Shown one piece after another: positions 42,422-55,272 of a DNA stretch of 64,000 nucleotides. This DNA is from Hepsetus odoe (lineage: Eukaryota; Chordata; Actinopteri; Characiformes; Hepsetidae). Location of the stretch: NCBI GenBank assembly GCA_017165825.1, contig CM029379.1, forward strand, positions 23,325,637-23,389,636, written 5' to 3'. The notes beneath the pieces were generated by a model. It was not told where the DNA came from, made no database searches, and was given only the letters and a program-made list of their open reading frames with translations. Position 1 is the first letter of the stretch, and each line of letters starts with the position of its first letter. A program made the position numbers and the translations under genes.

Positions 42422-43747
42422 CACTAGGCAAATTCAGTGAAAAGCAGTTCAGTTTAATTCAGTTCAGGTAAGTTCTGTTCAACCTGTTTTGGTGTGTGCG
42501 TGTGTGTGTGTGTGCATGTGTGTGTGTGTGTGTTTGTTCTTTGTGTGTATTGAGAAGATTTTTTTGATGGACAGATGCCTCAAACGCCCCAACAATTAAC
42601 CACAGAAGCAAGCGTGTGTGTGTGTGTGTGTGTAAGGTTAGGCCACAGCCATTTGCATCACCTGCTATTGTTAGTAACACCTTTGTTTTCAAGACAGATG
42701 CTTGTGTGTGTGTGTGTATTTTGGATATTATCCCCTCCAAATGCCCCATGCCAGGGTATTAGAGTGTGTGTGATTTATAGAGGCCCTTCTTTAGTCATTA
42801 GAATTTGTTCAACTCCCCATTCCATCAGAGACCAAATCATAATTTCCATAAACATCATCATTATAAAGCTTAAGTTTGGAGCTTTTAAGTTCCGTTTGTA
42901 TTATAGTGCGCATCTTACACAGCCTTGAGCCATCACCCATGATGAATGCCTTCTCTGTGCCTTTTTTTTAGCAGCAGATTAAACAGCTTAGATTATGACC
43001 ATTATAGGTAAAGCCCCTGGAGATGAGATTCAGCACAGTTATAATTAGTTTTCTTGTTAACTTTTTTTTTTCTCCTTCTCGCCAGCACGTTATGCTTTGA
43101 TATATTGGCTCTTTAGGCCACTAGTCAGAGTGGAAAAGTGCTAATGTCTTAATGAAATGTTTAGCATTTCCCATTGAAATTTCCCATCATATCATCATAA
43201 TGACCCACGAGATGGTGCTTAACCAAGTCACATCATGGCTGATCAATGCGCTCAGTTTGGGTTTTTTATTTGTTTGCATATTTTTTGTTCTTTCCGACAC
43301 TCAGAAACGCCTACCTAATAACTCCACCATGCTGGTCTACAGTTAGAGACTGGAGCTCATTTGTAGAAAAATGCAATCTTCCAATCCAAAATGTGCATTT
43401 TACTCATCCTTTAGTCATCATCTTCACATTCATCAGATCAACTACTGAGCCTTCGTGCCCCCTGTGGATGGGGATCTTTGTCAATCTTACAGAGACTGAA
43501 ATATTTCTCCATGGGTTAAAGGTTAGGTTGGACAAGTGCTTTCCAAATCTCTCTAGACCAATGCCTTTGGATTTTGCACCACTGACCTCTCAGATTGTCA
43601 TTTGTCTTTGTAAGGGTATTTTACTATAATATTCCTCTCCATGCAGGTGTGGAGGAACTGTTTCTACACAAGCATCACAAAAATTTAAAGTATTCTTTCT
43701 ACCACAGTCTCCTGCACTGCTTCCAACAGATTTAAGTCTATGATGTG
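42422..43747. other. Unannotated stretch with short GT runs; complex unique DNA at 43080-43260
   Basis: GT runs lie at 42490-42530, 42617-42632 and 42700-42717. 43080-43260 is non-repetitive with ATTA-type motifs and could be a conserved non-coding element. Confidence 0.35.
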
Positions 43748-44010
43748 AAAGTGAAGTGAAAGTGACAGCTTGTCATTATGAATACACAGCACAACACACA
43801 GTGAACCACAACAGAATGCAGCCTCTGCATTTAACCTATACACACATGTGCAGCAGGGGGCGGCTATTGAAAGTGCCTGGGGAGCAGTGACAGGGACAGT
43901 ACCTTGCTCAAGGGTGCCTCAGGGCAACCTACTGATCTGGGATTCAAACCAATGACCTTCTGATCCTGGAGTCTAATTCCTAACCAATAGGCCACTGCTA
44001 GGCCACTAAG
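43748..44010 (-). mobile_element. SINE family 1, near full length
   Basis: Reverse complement of the family-1 copy from the tail (GTGACAGCTTGTCATTATGA) to the head (CCTAACCAATAGGCCACTGC). Confidence 0.8.
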
Positions 44011-45555
44011 TCACTGGCTGGAAACAAAAGGGTTAAGTTCTTAAAATACATTTTTTTGGAGAAGGTCAGCTGAGGTTTACTGGAGGTTTTATGGAAGTTT
44101 TCTATATGTCACTGACTGTGAATATGAATGCAGGTGTGAAAACAGCAGGATTCATCACTGTAAGTGCCAGCATAATCATAAAGCTTTGCACAAGCTCAAA
44201 CATGTTCATGTGTCTGTAAAATGTTTTGCACACAGCATAATCTGAGCCATGCTTCATGTTTTTAATTTAGGACTTTGAACTTAATTAGCCTTAATGTTAG
44301 CATTTTACTATTAAAAGCCTGAGCTGAAAGCTTTGCTTGAATAGTCACTGATTTTTATTCCTCACAGAGCATTAATTTCTTAATCATATCATACAACACA
44401 TCTGCTTGCAGTCAGTAGGTTTCTCCACTCATTATATCAGGATTTTCATTAATTTGTTACACACTTGTATATCCCATCATTGTGTAAAGGGCCTTCTGAC
44501 TGTTTCTTTTTAGTAAAAAATGAGACCCAGACAGATAGGAAATTCCTCTCTTGTTTTTAAAGGGCAACCCAAAGTAGAAGCCCAAGTTTCTGACAGATTT
44601 TTCAAGCTGTCGCCATGGTACCCTTTAATTTTCTGATTTCTGATGTTGTGTTTGGTCCATCTGTTTCGTCCTCTTCTCGAACTTGCTCATCCATCAGTGT
44701 GTTCAGACAGGAATTCTTAGACAGTCTAAGGCACACTTTGACAGTGTGTGTGTGTGTGTGTGTCTGTGTGTCTGTGTGTTTGTGAGTGAGTGATAAATAT
44801 AATACATTAGAGGCTGAGGCTTAGGGCAGGTTCGATCAATAATGCGTTTGATGCTTTGCAATCCTCCAAACACACTCCATATCACCTGCTCCCTTCAGCC
44901 TTCATCTCCAGATGACATCGCCTGGAGAAACTTGATCTGAGGCTGTGCTGTGCTGTGGAATCTTTTCATCCATGCTTGGAATGGGAGGGTATCTTTTTAA
45001 GGTCCCATATCACATATATTTTACATTTTTATCCCCTTCTGACCATGTTCTTTATTGCAAAAATATATTACATGTTTTGACCTCTTCTTTTATCACTTAT
45101 GTCGGATTCAGACTTCACAAATTTTGCCCAGTTTTGCCACTTTGTGCAAACTTCTAGTAGAAAAAGATCATCTGGAATGACAAACGGGCATCTTTCCCAG
45201 GTTTACACAGATGAAAAGTTCAGCATGTGAGTCTCTTTTATGCATTCCCTGCTTATTTTGATGAAGAGAAAAAAATATTATTTTTGTAGAAACAACAAAA
45301 TCGAGGACAACGATATTACAGTCATTAAGTCAATTTCTCTTTGAAGGGGAGTCCACATTGTGCTCTTCAAGACAACAAAGAACTACACAATAACAACTTC
45401 TTTATTTCCTTTTTTCTTTCTTTCTTTCTTTAACTTTTTGAAGAATAAGAGTATCTGCATCTGTGGCTTGATTCTGAAGTTCATGTGTGAAAATGGCTAA
45501 TCACGCAGTTTAAAATGATCGTCACAGCAATAAGACTGTTCATTTTAAAGTAGAA
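44011..45555. other. Unannotated stretch
   Basis: No gene; GT run at 44741-44783. Nothing else recognised. Confidence 0.35.
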
Positions 45556-45568
45556 TCATTGCAGTTTG

Positions 45569-45570
<2 letters not shown>

Positions 45571-45606
<36 letters not shown>

Positions 45607-45835
45607 CGTGCATGTGTCTGTGTTTGTGTTTGTGTTTGTGTGTATGGACAGAGAGAAAAAAAGAGAGAGAGAGAGAAACAGAGAGAGAGACAAAGAGAGA
45701 AACAGAGTGCGAGAGATAGAAGGAAAACGAGAACTAAGGAAAGAAAGAGAGTGAGAGATGGTGAGAAAAAGGGAGATAGGTAGTGTCTGCATATGTGAAA
45801 AAGAAAGAGACAAGAAAAGAAGTAGAGACAGAGAA
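45571..45835. repeat. (GT)n followed by GA-rich low-complexity DNA
   Basis: GT 45571-45640, then GA/AGAA-rich DNA to about 45835. Confidence 0.95.
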
Positions 45836-45842
45836 GGGGAGT

Positions 45843-46035
45843 TATAAGACGTTCTTATCCAGAGTGACATCCATGTCCTGATTACAGGATAACAGTCACC
45901 CTGGAGCAATTTAGGGTTAAGGGTCTTGCTCAGGAACCCAATGGTGGTGGTGCTGGAAGTAGGATTTGAACCTGTGACCTCTTGGTCCATGGATCAATAG
46001 ACAAGTATCCTTCCACTAGACCACCACCACCCTGT
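45843..46035 (-). mobile_element. SINE family 3, near full length
   Basis: ACGTTCTTATCCAGAGTGAC through CTTGCTCAGGAACCC to CTAGACCACCACCACCC: the reverse complement of family 3. Confidence 0.85.
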
Positions 46036-47362
46036 TTACTTGCACTGTATAATGTTCATATAATCAAGGTGATACTACACTACAGGAAGTGTAGGGGGTA
46101 ATATAATTTCTGTTTTTCATTTGAAAAGTGTTCTCTAATGTTCATTTGACTTATTTGTTCATTGTGATAGACTTTAATTCACTACTGAGTATATGATACT
46201 TATATAGTCTTATATAGTCTTATATAGCCTTATATAGTTTCATTTTTAAAAAGGGCTCTATTATGTTCTTTTGATCCAAACAGTCCTTCTGACATACTGT
46301 AATGCACAGCAGGAAGTGTAAGAGGTGAAATAACTTTGTTTCGTTTAAAAAGCCCTATAAAGCCGTGTAATGTTCATATGCTCCATGCGGTCATTCTCAA
46401 ATTTCTTAATACCAATAAGTATTATAATTCTTACAAATGACATGCTTTCTATTTAACTTTATTTACATAGAGTCACACTGGCTAAAACACTGACAGATTT
46501 TGTTTTGAGCTGAAGTGTATGTACAATAACACAAACAGGCTCCTCAGAAGGCCTTTTCGAAAATACATGGCACTTCCATAAGTTTTATGGCTTTGCCCTG
46601 CACACATTTACCTTTTATTAATTTTTCATCAGTATGTACAGATGGGCACCTTGCTTGCATAATGTGCTGGGGTGTTTAATGATGGTTTTTATGTTATTTT
46701 ATGAAGAGTGCTCCTCACGATGCATTCCAGGGCGCCACTCTGACTAATTATAAATGTGACCAATCCAGCGAATTAGCTCCAATTACAGGCAATTATCCTC
46801 CGCCTGCAAGCCGAGGAACCACTTCCAATATCAGGAAAAAAATAAAACAGCATGGAAATATAACATTTTTCCCCAGCCATTTTCTCTCTCTTTTCTTTCT
46901 CTTCTCATTTTCTACTTACCCTCACTAATCTGCCCGTTCTCAGCTGTGTGAAAGTGTATGAGCATCCAAAACGTGTTTTCACTGCAGCTAATGAAAAAGA
47001 AAGCTGTTTAGAAGGCAGACGATTATGAGGGTTTGGCCCACCATTTCCACCCTTCTTGTAAAGTGTGCATGAGTGTGCATGTGTAGGCACTGAATGATGA
47101 CATCCCAAGATGTTGAAAAGCATTAGGGGAATGAGCCAACGCCTCTGCTTGAGCCGTTAGGAAGAACCGGGTGAATCTGTTTATTTATTTATTTATTCTC
47201 CCCTTGCATCTGCGTAATCCTTCTAAATGCTTATGAGTAATGGAAAATCCATTCACATACTTTTATACTGAATATGATGAAGGCCCCAGGAGGTACAGCT
47301 GTTTCTAGGTGTTAACAATGAAAAATCGGACACTTCTCTAAACACTCAAAGCAAAGATGAAC
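46036..47362. other. Unannotated stretch; candidate conserved element at 46700-46830
   Basis: 46700-46830 has dense homeodomain-like TAATTA/CAATTA motifs in balanced sequence. TATATAG repeats lie at 46198-46240. No gene. Confidence 0.35.
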
Positions 47363-47718
47363 GTGACAACCCTTGTCATTGCGAGGTCACAGCACAGCAC
47401 ACAGTGAACCACAACGAAATTGGACCTCTGCATTTAACCCATGCACTCAAACACCATGCAGCAGGGGCAGCTATTGAAAGCGCCCAGAGGAGCAGTAACG
47501 GGGACAGTACCTTGCTCAGTGGTACCTCAGGGCAACCCACTGGCAAGGGGTTTGAACCCACAATCTTCCGATCCTGTGGCCAACTCCCTAACCACTAGGA
47601 CAGGGAGCAGTGACAGGGACGGTACCTTGCTCAAGGGTACCTCAGGGCAACCTACTGGTGAGGGAATCGAACCCACAATCTTCCAATCCAGGGCCAACTC
47701 CCTAACCACAAGGCTGCT
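47363..47718 (-). mobile_element. SINE family 1, partial tandem dimer
   Basis: A near-full copy (47363-47600) is followed at once by a second head/body part (47601-47718) that repeats CAGTGACAGGGACGGTACCT through CCCTAACCACAAGG. Two B-box complements are present (about 47550 and 47668). Confidence 0.85.
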
Positions 47719-47719
47719 C

Positions 47720-48170
47720 GTGAGACACTTTCTTCAAGCAGTGAGACACTTTCTTCAAGCAGTGGAACAAAAAAAGTCTGCATCTTTCAAGAAGATCATG
47801 AATTTTATGCAGGATAATGCTCCATCACATGCATGGAAGTTCTCCACTGCACCAGTAAAGGCCTTAAAGATGGAAGAATAATGGCATGGCCCCCTTCCTC
47901 ACTTGAACAAATTGTTATAAAATATTGAGAACTTGTAGGCCTTATTAAACAGGAGATTAACGGGGAAGGAAAACAGTCCACCTCTCTGAACAGTGTCTGG
48001 GAGGCTGTGGTTGCTGCTGCACAAAACGTTGATCATCAACAGGTCAAGAAACTGACAGACTGAATGGAAGGATTATGACTGTTATTGAAACAAATGATGG
48101 CTATATTGGTCACTGATTTTATTAAAAGTCAGAAATATTTATTTGTAAAAATGTGAATTGTTTGTTTATT
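47720..48170 (+). pseudogene. Tc1/mariner-superfamily transposase C-terminal relic
   Basis: DNAPSHAW (Asp codon 47813-47815) is the second catalytic box of a mariner/Tc1-type transposase. After frame changes, a conserved end resembling NSVWEAVVAAAQNVDHQQ (about 47990-48045) and VIETNDGYIGH (about 48085-48115) follows. A 21-bp tandem duplication (47720-47740, 47741-47761) marks its 5' edge. The N-terminus and terminal repeats are absent. Confidence 0.8.
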
Positions 48171-48600
48171 TATCTCACTCACAAATGAAAACAATTAGCA
48201 ATTGTGGCACACATATCACGTATCCCTGAGAATGTTCACACTCTCATTTTCTATTAAAACATTAAGGTTTCAGGGTTAACATTTTGGATTGACTGGTAGC
48301 ACTGTATTTTTTTTATTAAAATGAATCCTCAAAATGTTCTTATGACCAAATCAACTTTTAAGACTTTTAAGTCAGAAAGTAAACTATGGAGGAAAATTAA
48401 AGTAAATTACTGGCCAATCCAATTTATTATTTTGTTTTGTGTTTATTCACTCACTTTGTGCAGTTAATTTGTGTGTATGTTATCGTTTGCCACTTTGTGT
48501 CCAGGCGACGGTTTCCCTGGAGACAGCAAAGCTCCATGCATGCCAGCTAACAATGTTCATTTTCCTCCTTACTATAAGTGCGCATGCACACACACATACA

Positions 48601-48641
<41 letters not shown>

Positions 48642-49034
48642 CATACTTTTGTGATGAGCCACTAAACAGCACTAGAGTAATGTGTTTAGACGCTTCAGCA
48701 ACGCTCTACATGAGTGCTGGCTGCTCCTCTGGATGCTTCTGCCACACGTGAGCTTATAACACACGTCACATGGGCTTTAAAATCCTTCTTTAATTGCACT
48801 GCTCTCAACCTTCTTCAGCAACAAAGGTCAACATCTCCTGCACACACACCTACACCTTCAGCTCTTATTTACACCATCCTGTTTGCTGAGGGTTTTATTT
48901 TTGAACCAGCTACAGAAGCATGACAGGGCATTTTCCATCCCTGCTGGACCAGCTGCTCATAGAGAAATGTCTTTAAAAATTACATTTACCCAAAAACATG
49001 CTGCTGTATTTTTTTTTTTTTTTTTTGGTTAAAC
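48171..49034. other. Unannotated stretch with (CA)n and poly-T
   Basis: CA repeat at 48589-48640 and T run at 49009-49026. No gene. Confidence 0.4.
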
Positions 49035-49113
49035 ATGTGATTTTGCAGTAAACCCAGCCACTAGGGATGCACAAGCCAGTGTATTTCTTCGTGCCGGTCC
49101 CAAGCCCGGGTAA

Positions 49114-50076
49114 ATGGGGAGGGTTACGTCAGGAAGGGCATCCGGTGTAAAACTTTGCCAAATCAATATGCGGACAACGATACAGAATTCCATACCGGAT
49201 CGGTCGAGGCCCGGGTTAACAACGACCGCCATCAGTGCTGTTAGCCTACAGGGTGCTGGTGGAAATTGGACTACTGTTGGCCAAAGAAGAAGAAGAAGAG
49301 GAGGAAGGCATGTCCAGAGGGAGAAGGAGAGAAAGAAGGAGAGGAGAGTGGAAGTGAGGGTAGGGACTTTGAATGTTGGCAGCATGACTGGTAAAGGTAG
49401 AGAATTAGCTCATATGATGGAGAGAAGGAAGGTTGACATTTTGTGTGTGCAAGAGACTAGATGGAAGGGTAGTAAGGCCAGGTGTATTGGAGGGGGGTTT
49501 AAACTGTTCTACCATGGTGTGGATAGAAGGAGGAATGGAGTAGGTGTTATCCTGAAGGAAGAGTATGTGGAGAGTGTTTTGGAAGTGAAGAGGGTGTCAG
49601 GGAGGGTGATGAGTTTGAAGCTGGAAGTTGAAGGTGTGATAATGAATGTTGTTAGTGCTTATGCTCCACAAGTTGGTTGTAAGATGAAAGTGAAGGAAAA
49701 ATTCTGGAGTGAGTTAGATGAAGTGATAGAGAGTGTACCCAGGGGAGACAGAGTGGTGATTGGTGCAGATTTTAATGGTCATGTTGGTGAAGGGAACAGA
49801 GGTGATGAGGAGGTGATGGGTAGGCATGGTGTCAAGGAGAGGAATGCTGAAGGTCAGATGGTTGTTGATTTTGCAAAAAGGATGGAAATGGCTGTAGTTA
49901 ATACTTATTTTAAGAAGAGGGAGGAGCACAGATGCTCACAGGTGGATTATATTCTTTGCAGGAGGGTCAGTTTGAAAGAGATCAGAGACTGCAAAGTAGT
50001 GACAGGGGAGAGTGTAGCTAAACAGCATAGGATGGTGGTCTGTAGGATGACCTTGGAGGTCAAGAAGAGGAGGTGA
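49114..50076 (+). pseudogene. RTE endonuclease domain (ORF 5' part, ends at in-frame TGA)
   Basis: Apurinic-like endonuclease that nicks the target to prime reverse transcription. After an about 80-residue basic leader come VGTLNVGSMTGKGREL, VDILCVQETRW (catalytic Glu), SAYAPQVG, VVIGADFNGHVGEG (catalytic Asp/Asn), SQVDYIL and a C-terminal QHRMVV (catalytic His). All expected catalytic positions are present. TGA at 50074-50076 interrupts; the following sequence continues in the same frame. Family members of this type are often mis-annotated as craniofacial development protein 2. Confidence 0.92.
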
Positions 50077-52140
50077 GTGAGGGCAGAGTCGAGGATCAAG
50101 TGGTGGAAGCTGAAGGAGGAGGACTGCAAGGTGGAATTCAGGCAGGAGTTAACACGGGCACTGGGAGGTGTCGAAGAGCTACCGGATTGCTGGGAAACTA
50201 CTGCAGAAGTGATCAGGCAGACGGCTAGAAATGTACTTGGTGTGACATCCGGAAGGAAGAAAGAGGATAAGGAGACCTGGTGGTGGAACCAAGAAGTCCA
50301 GGAGTGTATTCAAAAGAAGAGGGAGGCAAAGAAGACATGGGACATACAGAGAGATGAAGGAAGTAGACAGGTGTACAAGGAGATGAACCGCAGGGCGAAG
50401 AAAGCAGTGGTGAAGGCCAAAGATAAGGTGTTTGGTGAATTGTATGAGAGGTTGGACAGTAAAGAGGGAGAAAAGGACCTTTACCGATTGGCTAAACAGA
50501 GAGACAGATCTGGGAAAGATGTGCTACAGGTCAGGACGATTAAAGATAGAAATGGTAACGTACTCACAGGTGAACAGAGCGTGTTGAGCAGATGGAAGGA
50601 ATACTTTGAGGAGCTGATGAATGAAGAAAATGAGAGAGAGAGAAGACTGGATGATGTGAGAAGAGTTAACCAGGAAGTGCAGCAAATAAACAAGATGGAA
50701 GTAAGGGCAGCGATGAAGAGGATGAAGAATGGAAAGGCTGTTGGACCGGATGACATACCAGTGGAAGCATGGAGATGTTTAGGGGAGATGGCAGTTGAGT
50801 TTCTGACCAGATTGTTTAACAAAATCTTGGCAAGTGAGAAGATGCCTGAGGAGTGGAGACGAAGTGTACTGGTACCGATCTTCAAGAATAAGGGTGATGC
50901 ACAGAGCTGTAGTAACTATAGAGGGATAAAGTTGATCAGCCACACCATGAAGTTATGGGAAAGAGTAGTGGAAGCTCGGTTAAGAAAAGAGGTGAGGATC
51001 AGTGAACAGCAGTATGGTTTTATGCAGAGAAAGTGCACCACAGATGCAATGTTTGCTCTGAGGGTGTTGATGGAGAAGTACAGAGAAGGTCAGAAGGAGC
51101 TGCATTGTGCCTTTGTGGATTTGGAGATAGCATATGACAGGGTGACTAGAGAGGAGTTGTGGTTTTGTATGAGGAAGTCTGGTGTTACAGAGAAGTATGT
51201 GAGAGTAGTTCAGGATATGTATGAGGGCAGTGTAACAGTGGTGAGATCTGCAGTGGGAGTGACGGATGCATTTAAAGTAGATGTTGGATTACATCAAGGA
51301 TCAGCACTGAGCCCGTTCTTGTTTGCAGTAGTAATGGACAGGTTGACGGACGAGGTTAGACAGGAGTCTCCGTGGACGATGATGTTTGCTGATGATATTG
51401 TGATCTGTAGTGAGAGTAGGGAGCAGCTTGAGGAGAACCTGGAGAGATGGAGATATGCTCTGGAGAGGAGAGGAATGAAAGTGAGTAGGGCAAAGACAGA
51501 ATACATGAGTGTGAATGAAAGGGAGGAAAGTGGAGCGGTTAGGATGCAGGGAGTGGAGGTAACAAAGGTGGAGGAGTTTAAATACTTGGGATCAACATTT
51601 CAGTGTAACGGCGAGTGTGGAAGAGAGGTGAAGAAGAGAGTGCAGGCTGGTTGGAATGGGTGGAGAAGAGTGGCTGGAGTGATTTGTGACAAACGCGTAC
51701 CAGCTAGAGTAAAAGGGAAGGTTTACAGGACAGTAGTGAGACCAGCTATGTTGTATAGGTTGGAGACTGTGGCACTGACGAAAAGGCAGGAGGCGGAGCT
51801 GGAGGTGTCAGAGTTAAAGATGCTGAGTTTTTCGTTGGGTGTGACGAGGATGGACAGGATTAGAATTGAGTATATTAGAGGGACAGCTCAGGTTAGACGT
51901 CTTGGAGACAAAGTTAGAGAAGCAAGGTAGCATTGGTTTGGCCATGTGCAGAGGAGAGACGATGATTATATTGGAAGGAGGATGTTGAGGATGGAGCTGC
52001 CAGGAAAGAGGAGAAGAGGAAGACCAAAGAGGAGGTTTATGGATGTGGTGAGAGAGGACATGCAGGTGGTCGGTTTGAAGCAGGAAGATGCAAAAGACAG
52101 GAAGAAATGGAGACAGTTGATCCGCTGTGGCGACCCCTAA
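50077..52140 (+). pseudogene. RTE reverse transcriptase domain (ORF 3' part, one TAG)
   Basis: Same frame as the endonuclease. Linker, then GPDDIPVEAW, FKNKGDAQSCSNYRGIKLIS, VDLEIAYDRV (first catalytic Asp), GLHQGSALSPFLF, FADD (51385-51396), YLGSTFQCNG, and a conserved end RRGRPKRRFMDVVRED to the stop TAA (52138-52140). TAG at 51928-51930 (before HWFGHVQ) is the only other stop and looks like TTG to TAG. With two point changes apart from intact, it is recent, but this copy should not make full protein without readthrough. Confidence 0.92.
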
Positions 52141-52188
52141 ACGGGAGCAGCCGAAAGAAAAAGAAGAAGAAGATGTGATTTTGCAGTA

Positions 52189-52811
52189 GAAAGGTTTATC
52201 TATATTATGGTTTATACTTATATTCAGGGTGAAAGCCTCATAAAGCTGAACCTCTGGCTTGTTGTCATTCCATATGTTACTAATTATTGCAAACATGGTA
52301 CAAAAATCATTCAAATTGGAAAAAAATCTATCTGTATCATTGCTTTAAAAGGGCCAGCTTATGGACATTTAATGAAATTTGATCAAATGTTTGATTGGTT
52401 GTTAAATATCCATTGTTCCTTGTCTGTTCATGGCTCCTTTTTGTCATTTTTTAATACTTCCAATTGCTTATGTTTTAATTAGGCTCCTCTTTCTTGTCTA
52501 TCAAAGTTTTTCTTTATCCTTTCCCTTGCCTTCAAGTGTTTTGGCACTTGCCAAACTGATAAATAAAAAATTTAATTATTTTCATGTCCTGTCAGTAAAA
52601 TAAAATTTAAATTAAGAAAGTATTTCAGAAAATACATCATGATGATTTATCTGTAAAACAAAAAGAAGGGAGGAAAATGGAGAAAAAATGTGAAAAGGAT
52701 AAAATTAAAAGAAAAGAAGTAAATCACAAATATTTGTAATAAAATTAAATAAATAAATTAGTAAGCCAATAATTAAGCCTGGGAACACATTTACAGGCCT
52801 TAGAAGGTATT
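52189..52811. other. Unannotated AT-rich stretch
   Basis: Nothing recognised. Confidence 0.35.
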
Positions 52812-53000
52812 TACATTTACATTTATGGCATTTAGTAGACGTTCTTATCCAGAGTGACTTACATCTCCTCATAAAATGGACAGTCTTCCTAGAGCAACTT
52901 CAGGGTAAGGGTTTTGCTCAGGAACCCACTGGGGCTAGTATTTGGAATCGCAACCTTTTTATCCATAGGCATGTGGCATACCACTAACCCACCAAACACA
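52812..53000 (-). mobile_element. SINE family 3, diverged copy
   Basis: TTTACATTTATGGCATTTAG, CTTATCCAGAGTGACTTACA and GGTTTTGCTCAGGAACCC are the reverse complement of family 3. Confidence 0.8.
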
Positions 53001-53019
53001 TAGCTAGTGAAAAGTGATT

Positions 53020-53240
53020 ATTTGCCACTGTCATTGTGAAACACAGCACAACATACAGCAAACCACAACAAAAAGTATTCACTGCACTTTACCCCCACAC
53101 AAACATGCAGCAGCCCATGGAGCAATGATAGGGACAATAGCTTGCTCAAGGGTAACTCAGGAACTAATCTACTGGTCTGGGATTCAAACCCACGATCTTC
53201 CAATTCTGGGGCCTAGTCCCTAACCACCACTGCTACTCAC
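53020..53240 (-). mobile_element. SINE family 1, diverged copy
   Basis: TGCCACTGTCATTGTGAAAC through CTTGCTCAAGGGTAACTCAG to CCTAGTCCCTAACCACCACTG: the reverse complement of family 1, immediately next to a family-3 copy. Confidence 0.8.
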
Positions 53241-54281
53241 AAGCCACAGTTAAGTCAAATTTTAGCCAGGCCTGCTGAACTTCTCACCTGTTAGGACTAG
53301 CATCTACCTAGATACCGCTGAGAGAAACATTCGGAAACTATGCCTTGATACAATTACATTTTCGTTCATGAAAAGTTAAACAGCAATCAGAAATTAATAA
53401 AACACTTTTTCAAAGTAAATTAAATATGTTTTAGTTACAAAAAAGTGAAACAAGGAAAATATAGGTTGTTTCATTGCTTAGAACAGTTGTTGTCTATTGT
53501 GATTCCAGAGACCATAACTGTCCATTCTGTCCCACTCTCCTGCTCTCTCTCTCTTGGTGGATACACTCACAGAAAAAAGGTACAATTTCACTTACTTTAT
53601 TTATGCAAAAATATCTCTGTCATATTCCACTACTGTTATATTTTGAAGGTGATCTGACTTCATACAATGTATGTCTACTTAAAAAGAAGTGCCCCTTTCT
53701 AATGGAAAAAACACAGATCTGCCTTATACCTTTAAGGGAACATAAACATTGCACCTTGATGAACAAAAAAACATGCCAGCACAGTACTTTTTCTCAAACG
53801 ATAGAGCAACCCTCCCTCTTCTCATCCCTGTGTAGACCTATCCAGTGTGTTTTTCCACCTTTCTCAACAATGAGCCCTGGAATATGCGCCAGCATTTTCA
53901 GTCACTCTGGTTAAGATTAGCAGATCACATTATTGATGTATAGATAAAATCATCACATTGAGAGAGAAAAATGCACCCCTGTGGTTAATTGTCTGGAATT
54001 TGAGGACAGATGATGTAGAGCACGTTGGAGAAGTCGCCGTCAGGATGAGTTTATGGGGATAGCTAATTTAAGAGGGTGGTTTTAAGCTGAGGATGATTTT
54101 AATGCAGGGGGCAAAGCATAACTGTAGATGACAGCAGCTTGTAAATCCAGTTCATCCAGGCTAAGTGATGTTAGAAGGGATTTGGCATGGAGCTGTATAG
54201 CTAACAGTGGCTAGACTAGATCAGAAATACAGTCAGACACAATAGCAGCACAAGCAGTAAACATGTACATATACACACAAA

Positions 54282-54283
<2 letters not shown>
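53241..54283. other. Unannotated stretch
   Basis: No gene recognised; mostly unique-looking. Confidence 0.35.

Positions 54284-54334
<51 letters not shown>
54284..54334. repeat. (TC)n microsatellite
   Basis: About 50 bp pure TC. A complementary GA run at 54703-54749 lies about 370 bp downstream. Confidence 0.95.
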
Positions 54335-54337
<3 letters not shown>

Positions 54338-54699
54338 CCACCCTTAGGCTGTTAAGAACTGGTGTAGCAGCAAAATAATCTCTAGGCATCGTCCCGCTAA
54401 TCTGACACCCCACTCCCTACAGCAAAAATCCCTCTTTCTCCCTTTTTCTTTTCTCTCATCCCTTATTTCTGAGCGGAGGCATTTAGTCTCTGTCACTCCG
54501 AGGTAAATCTAAAGAAGCTAAATCTTTTCAAATGAAAGGCCACAACCAGACTAGTGCACAATAGTCCTCCGGCGAAAGGGCTTTTAAATTGGCCGGATGT
54601 CTTCAGAGTTTTTCTCTGGTCGAGGTCAGGGGCCGTTCAGTCTCTTTCTCTCTTTTTATTTTAGCAAAATAGAGAGATGATCATGACAAGCAAAGAAAG

Positions 54700-54702
<3 letters not shown>
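54335..54702. other. Candidate conserved non-coding stretch between TC and GA runs
   Basis: Non-repetitive, balanced composition at 54470-54650. No coding character. Confidence 0.3.

Positions 54703-54749
<47 letters not shown>
54703..54749. repeat. (GA)n microsatellite
   Basis: About 47 bp GA. Confidence 0.95.
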
Positions 54750-55272
54750 AATAAAAAGCTAACAGCTTGCATTAAGCCCTCAAAGAAGAAATTAAACATT
54801 TCCAAAAGTAACTAGACTCTTAAAAAAGGTTCTTTAGTAAAGTCTGTGATTATTTATAGAACTATGACAACCGTTGGAATGGAGAGATGTTTTTGCTGTT
54901 CAGAAAATCCTGTTTCATGTGCTGTTCCAAGGTTGTGTTCAGATTGCCAAGTTAAATGGGAATAAGACTTTTTTTTTCCTTCAGTGACAATGATTTAATG
55001 CTTTCAAATGCACAATTAAAAAAAAGGAATGAGCAATGGGGTTTATAGCATGAATACAGTCAGCTATTTGTTGATATTTTTTTTAATGGAGGATTGCTGA
55101 GAACAGACAATTTTATATATTGGGTTGGGTGAGGTTGGGTTGTGGATGTAATTTTTGCAGTGGGAGAGCTCCACAGATGTAACTTGCGTATGTAAATGCA
55201 TGCAAGATTCATGCAGCTGAGCAAGTGGGATACTTTTAGGTACTTTTACTAGAAAGAGGGATGCAATTATTT

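Larger units (their letters stand above)
49051..52172 (+). mobile_element. Full-length young RTE-type LINE
   Basis: 3122 bp flanked by a 16-bp target duplication ATGTGATTTTGCAGTA (49035-49050 and 52173-52188). It has a short 5' UTR, one long frame (49114-52140) and ends in AAG repeats, typical of RTE elements. It is the master-like copy for the relics at 22480, 27936 and 63672. Confidence 0.95.

Noticed and set aside
47441..47881. 146-codon open frame as one gene
   Set aside because: It is a SINE dimer fused by chance to a transposase relic.
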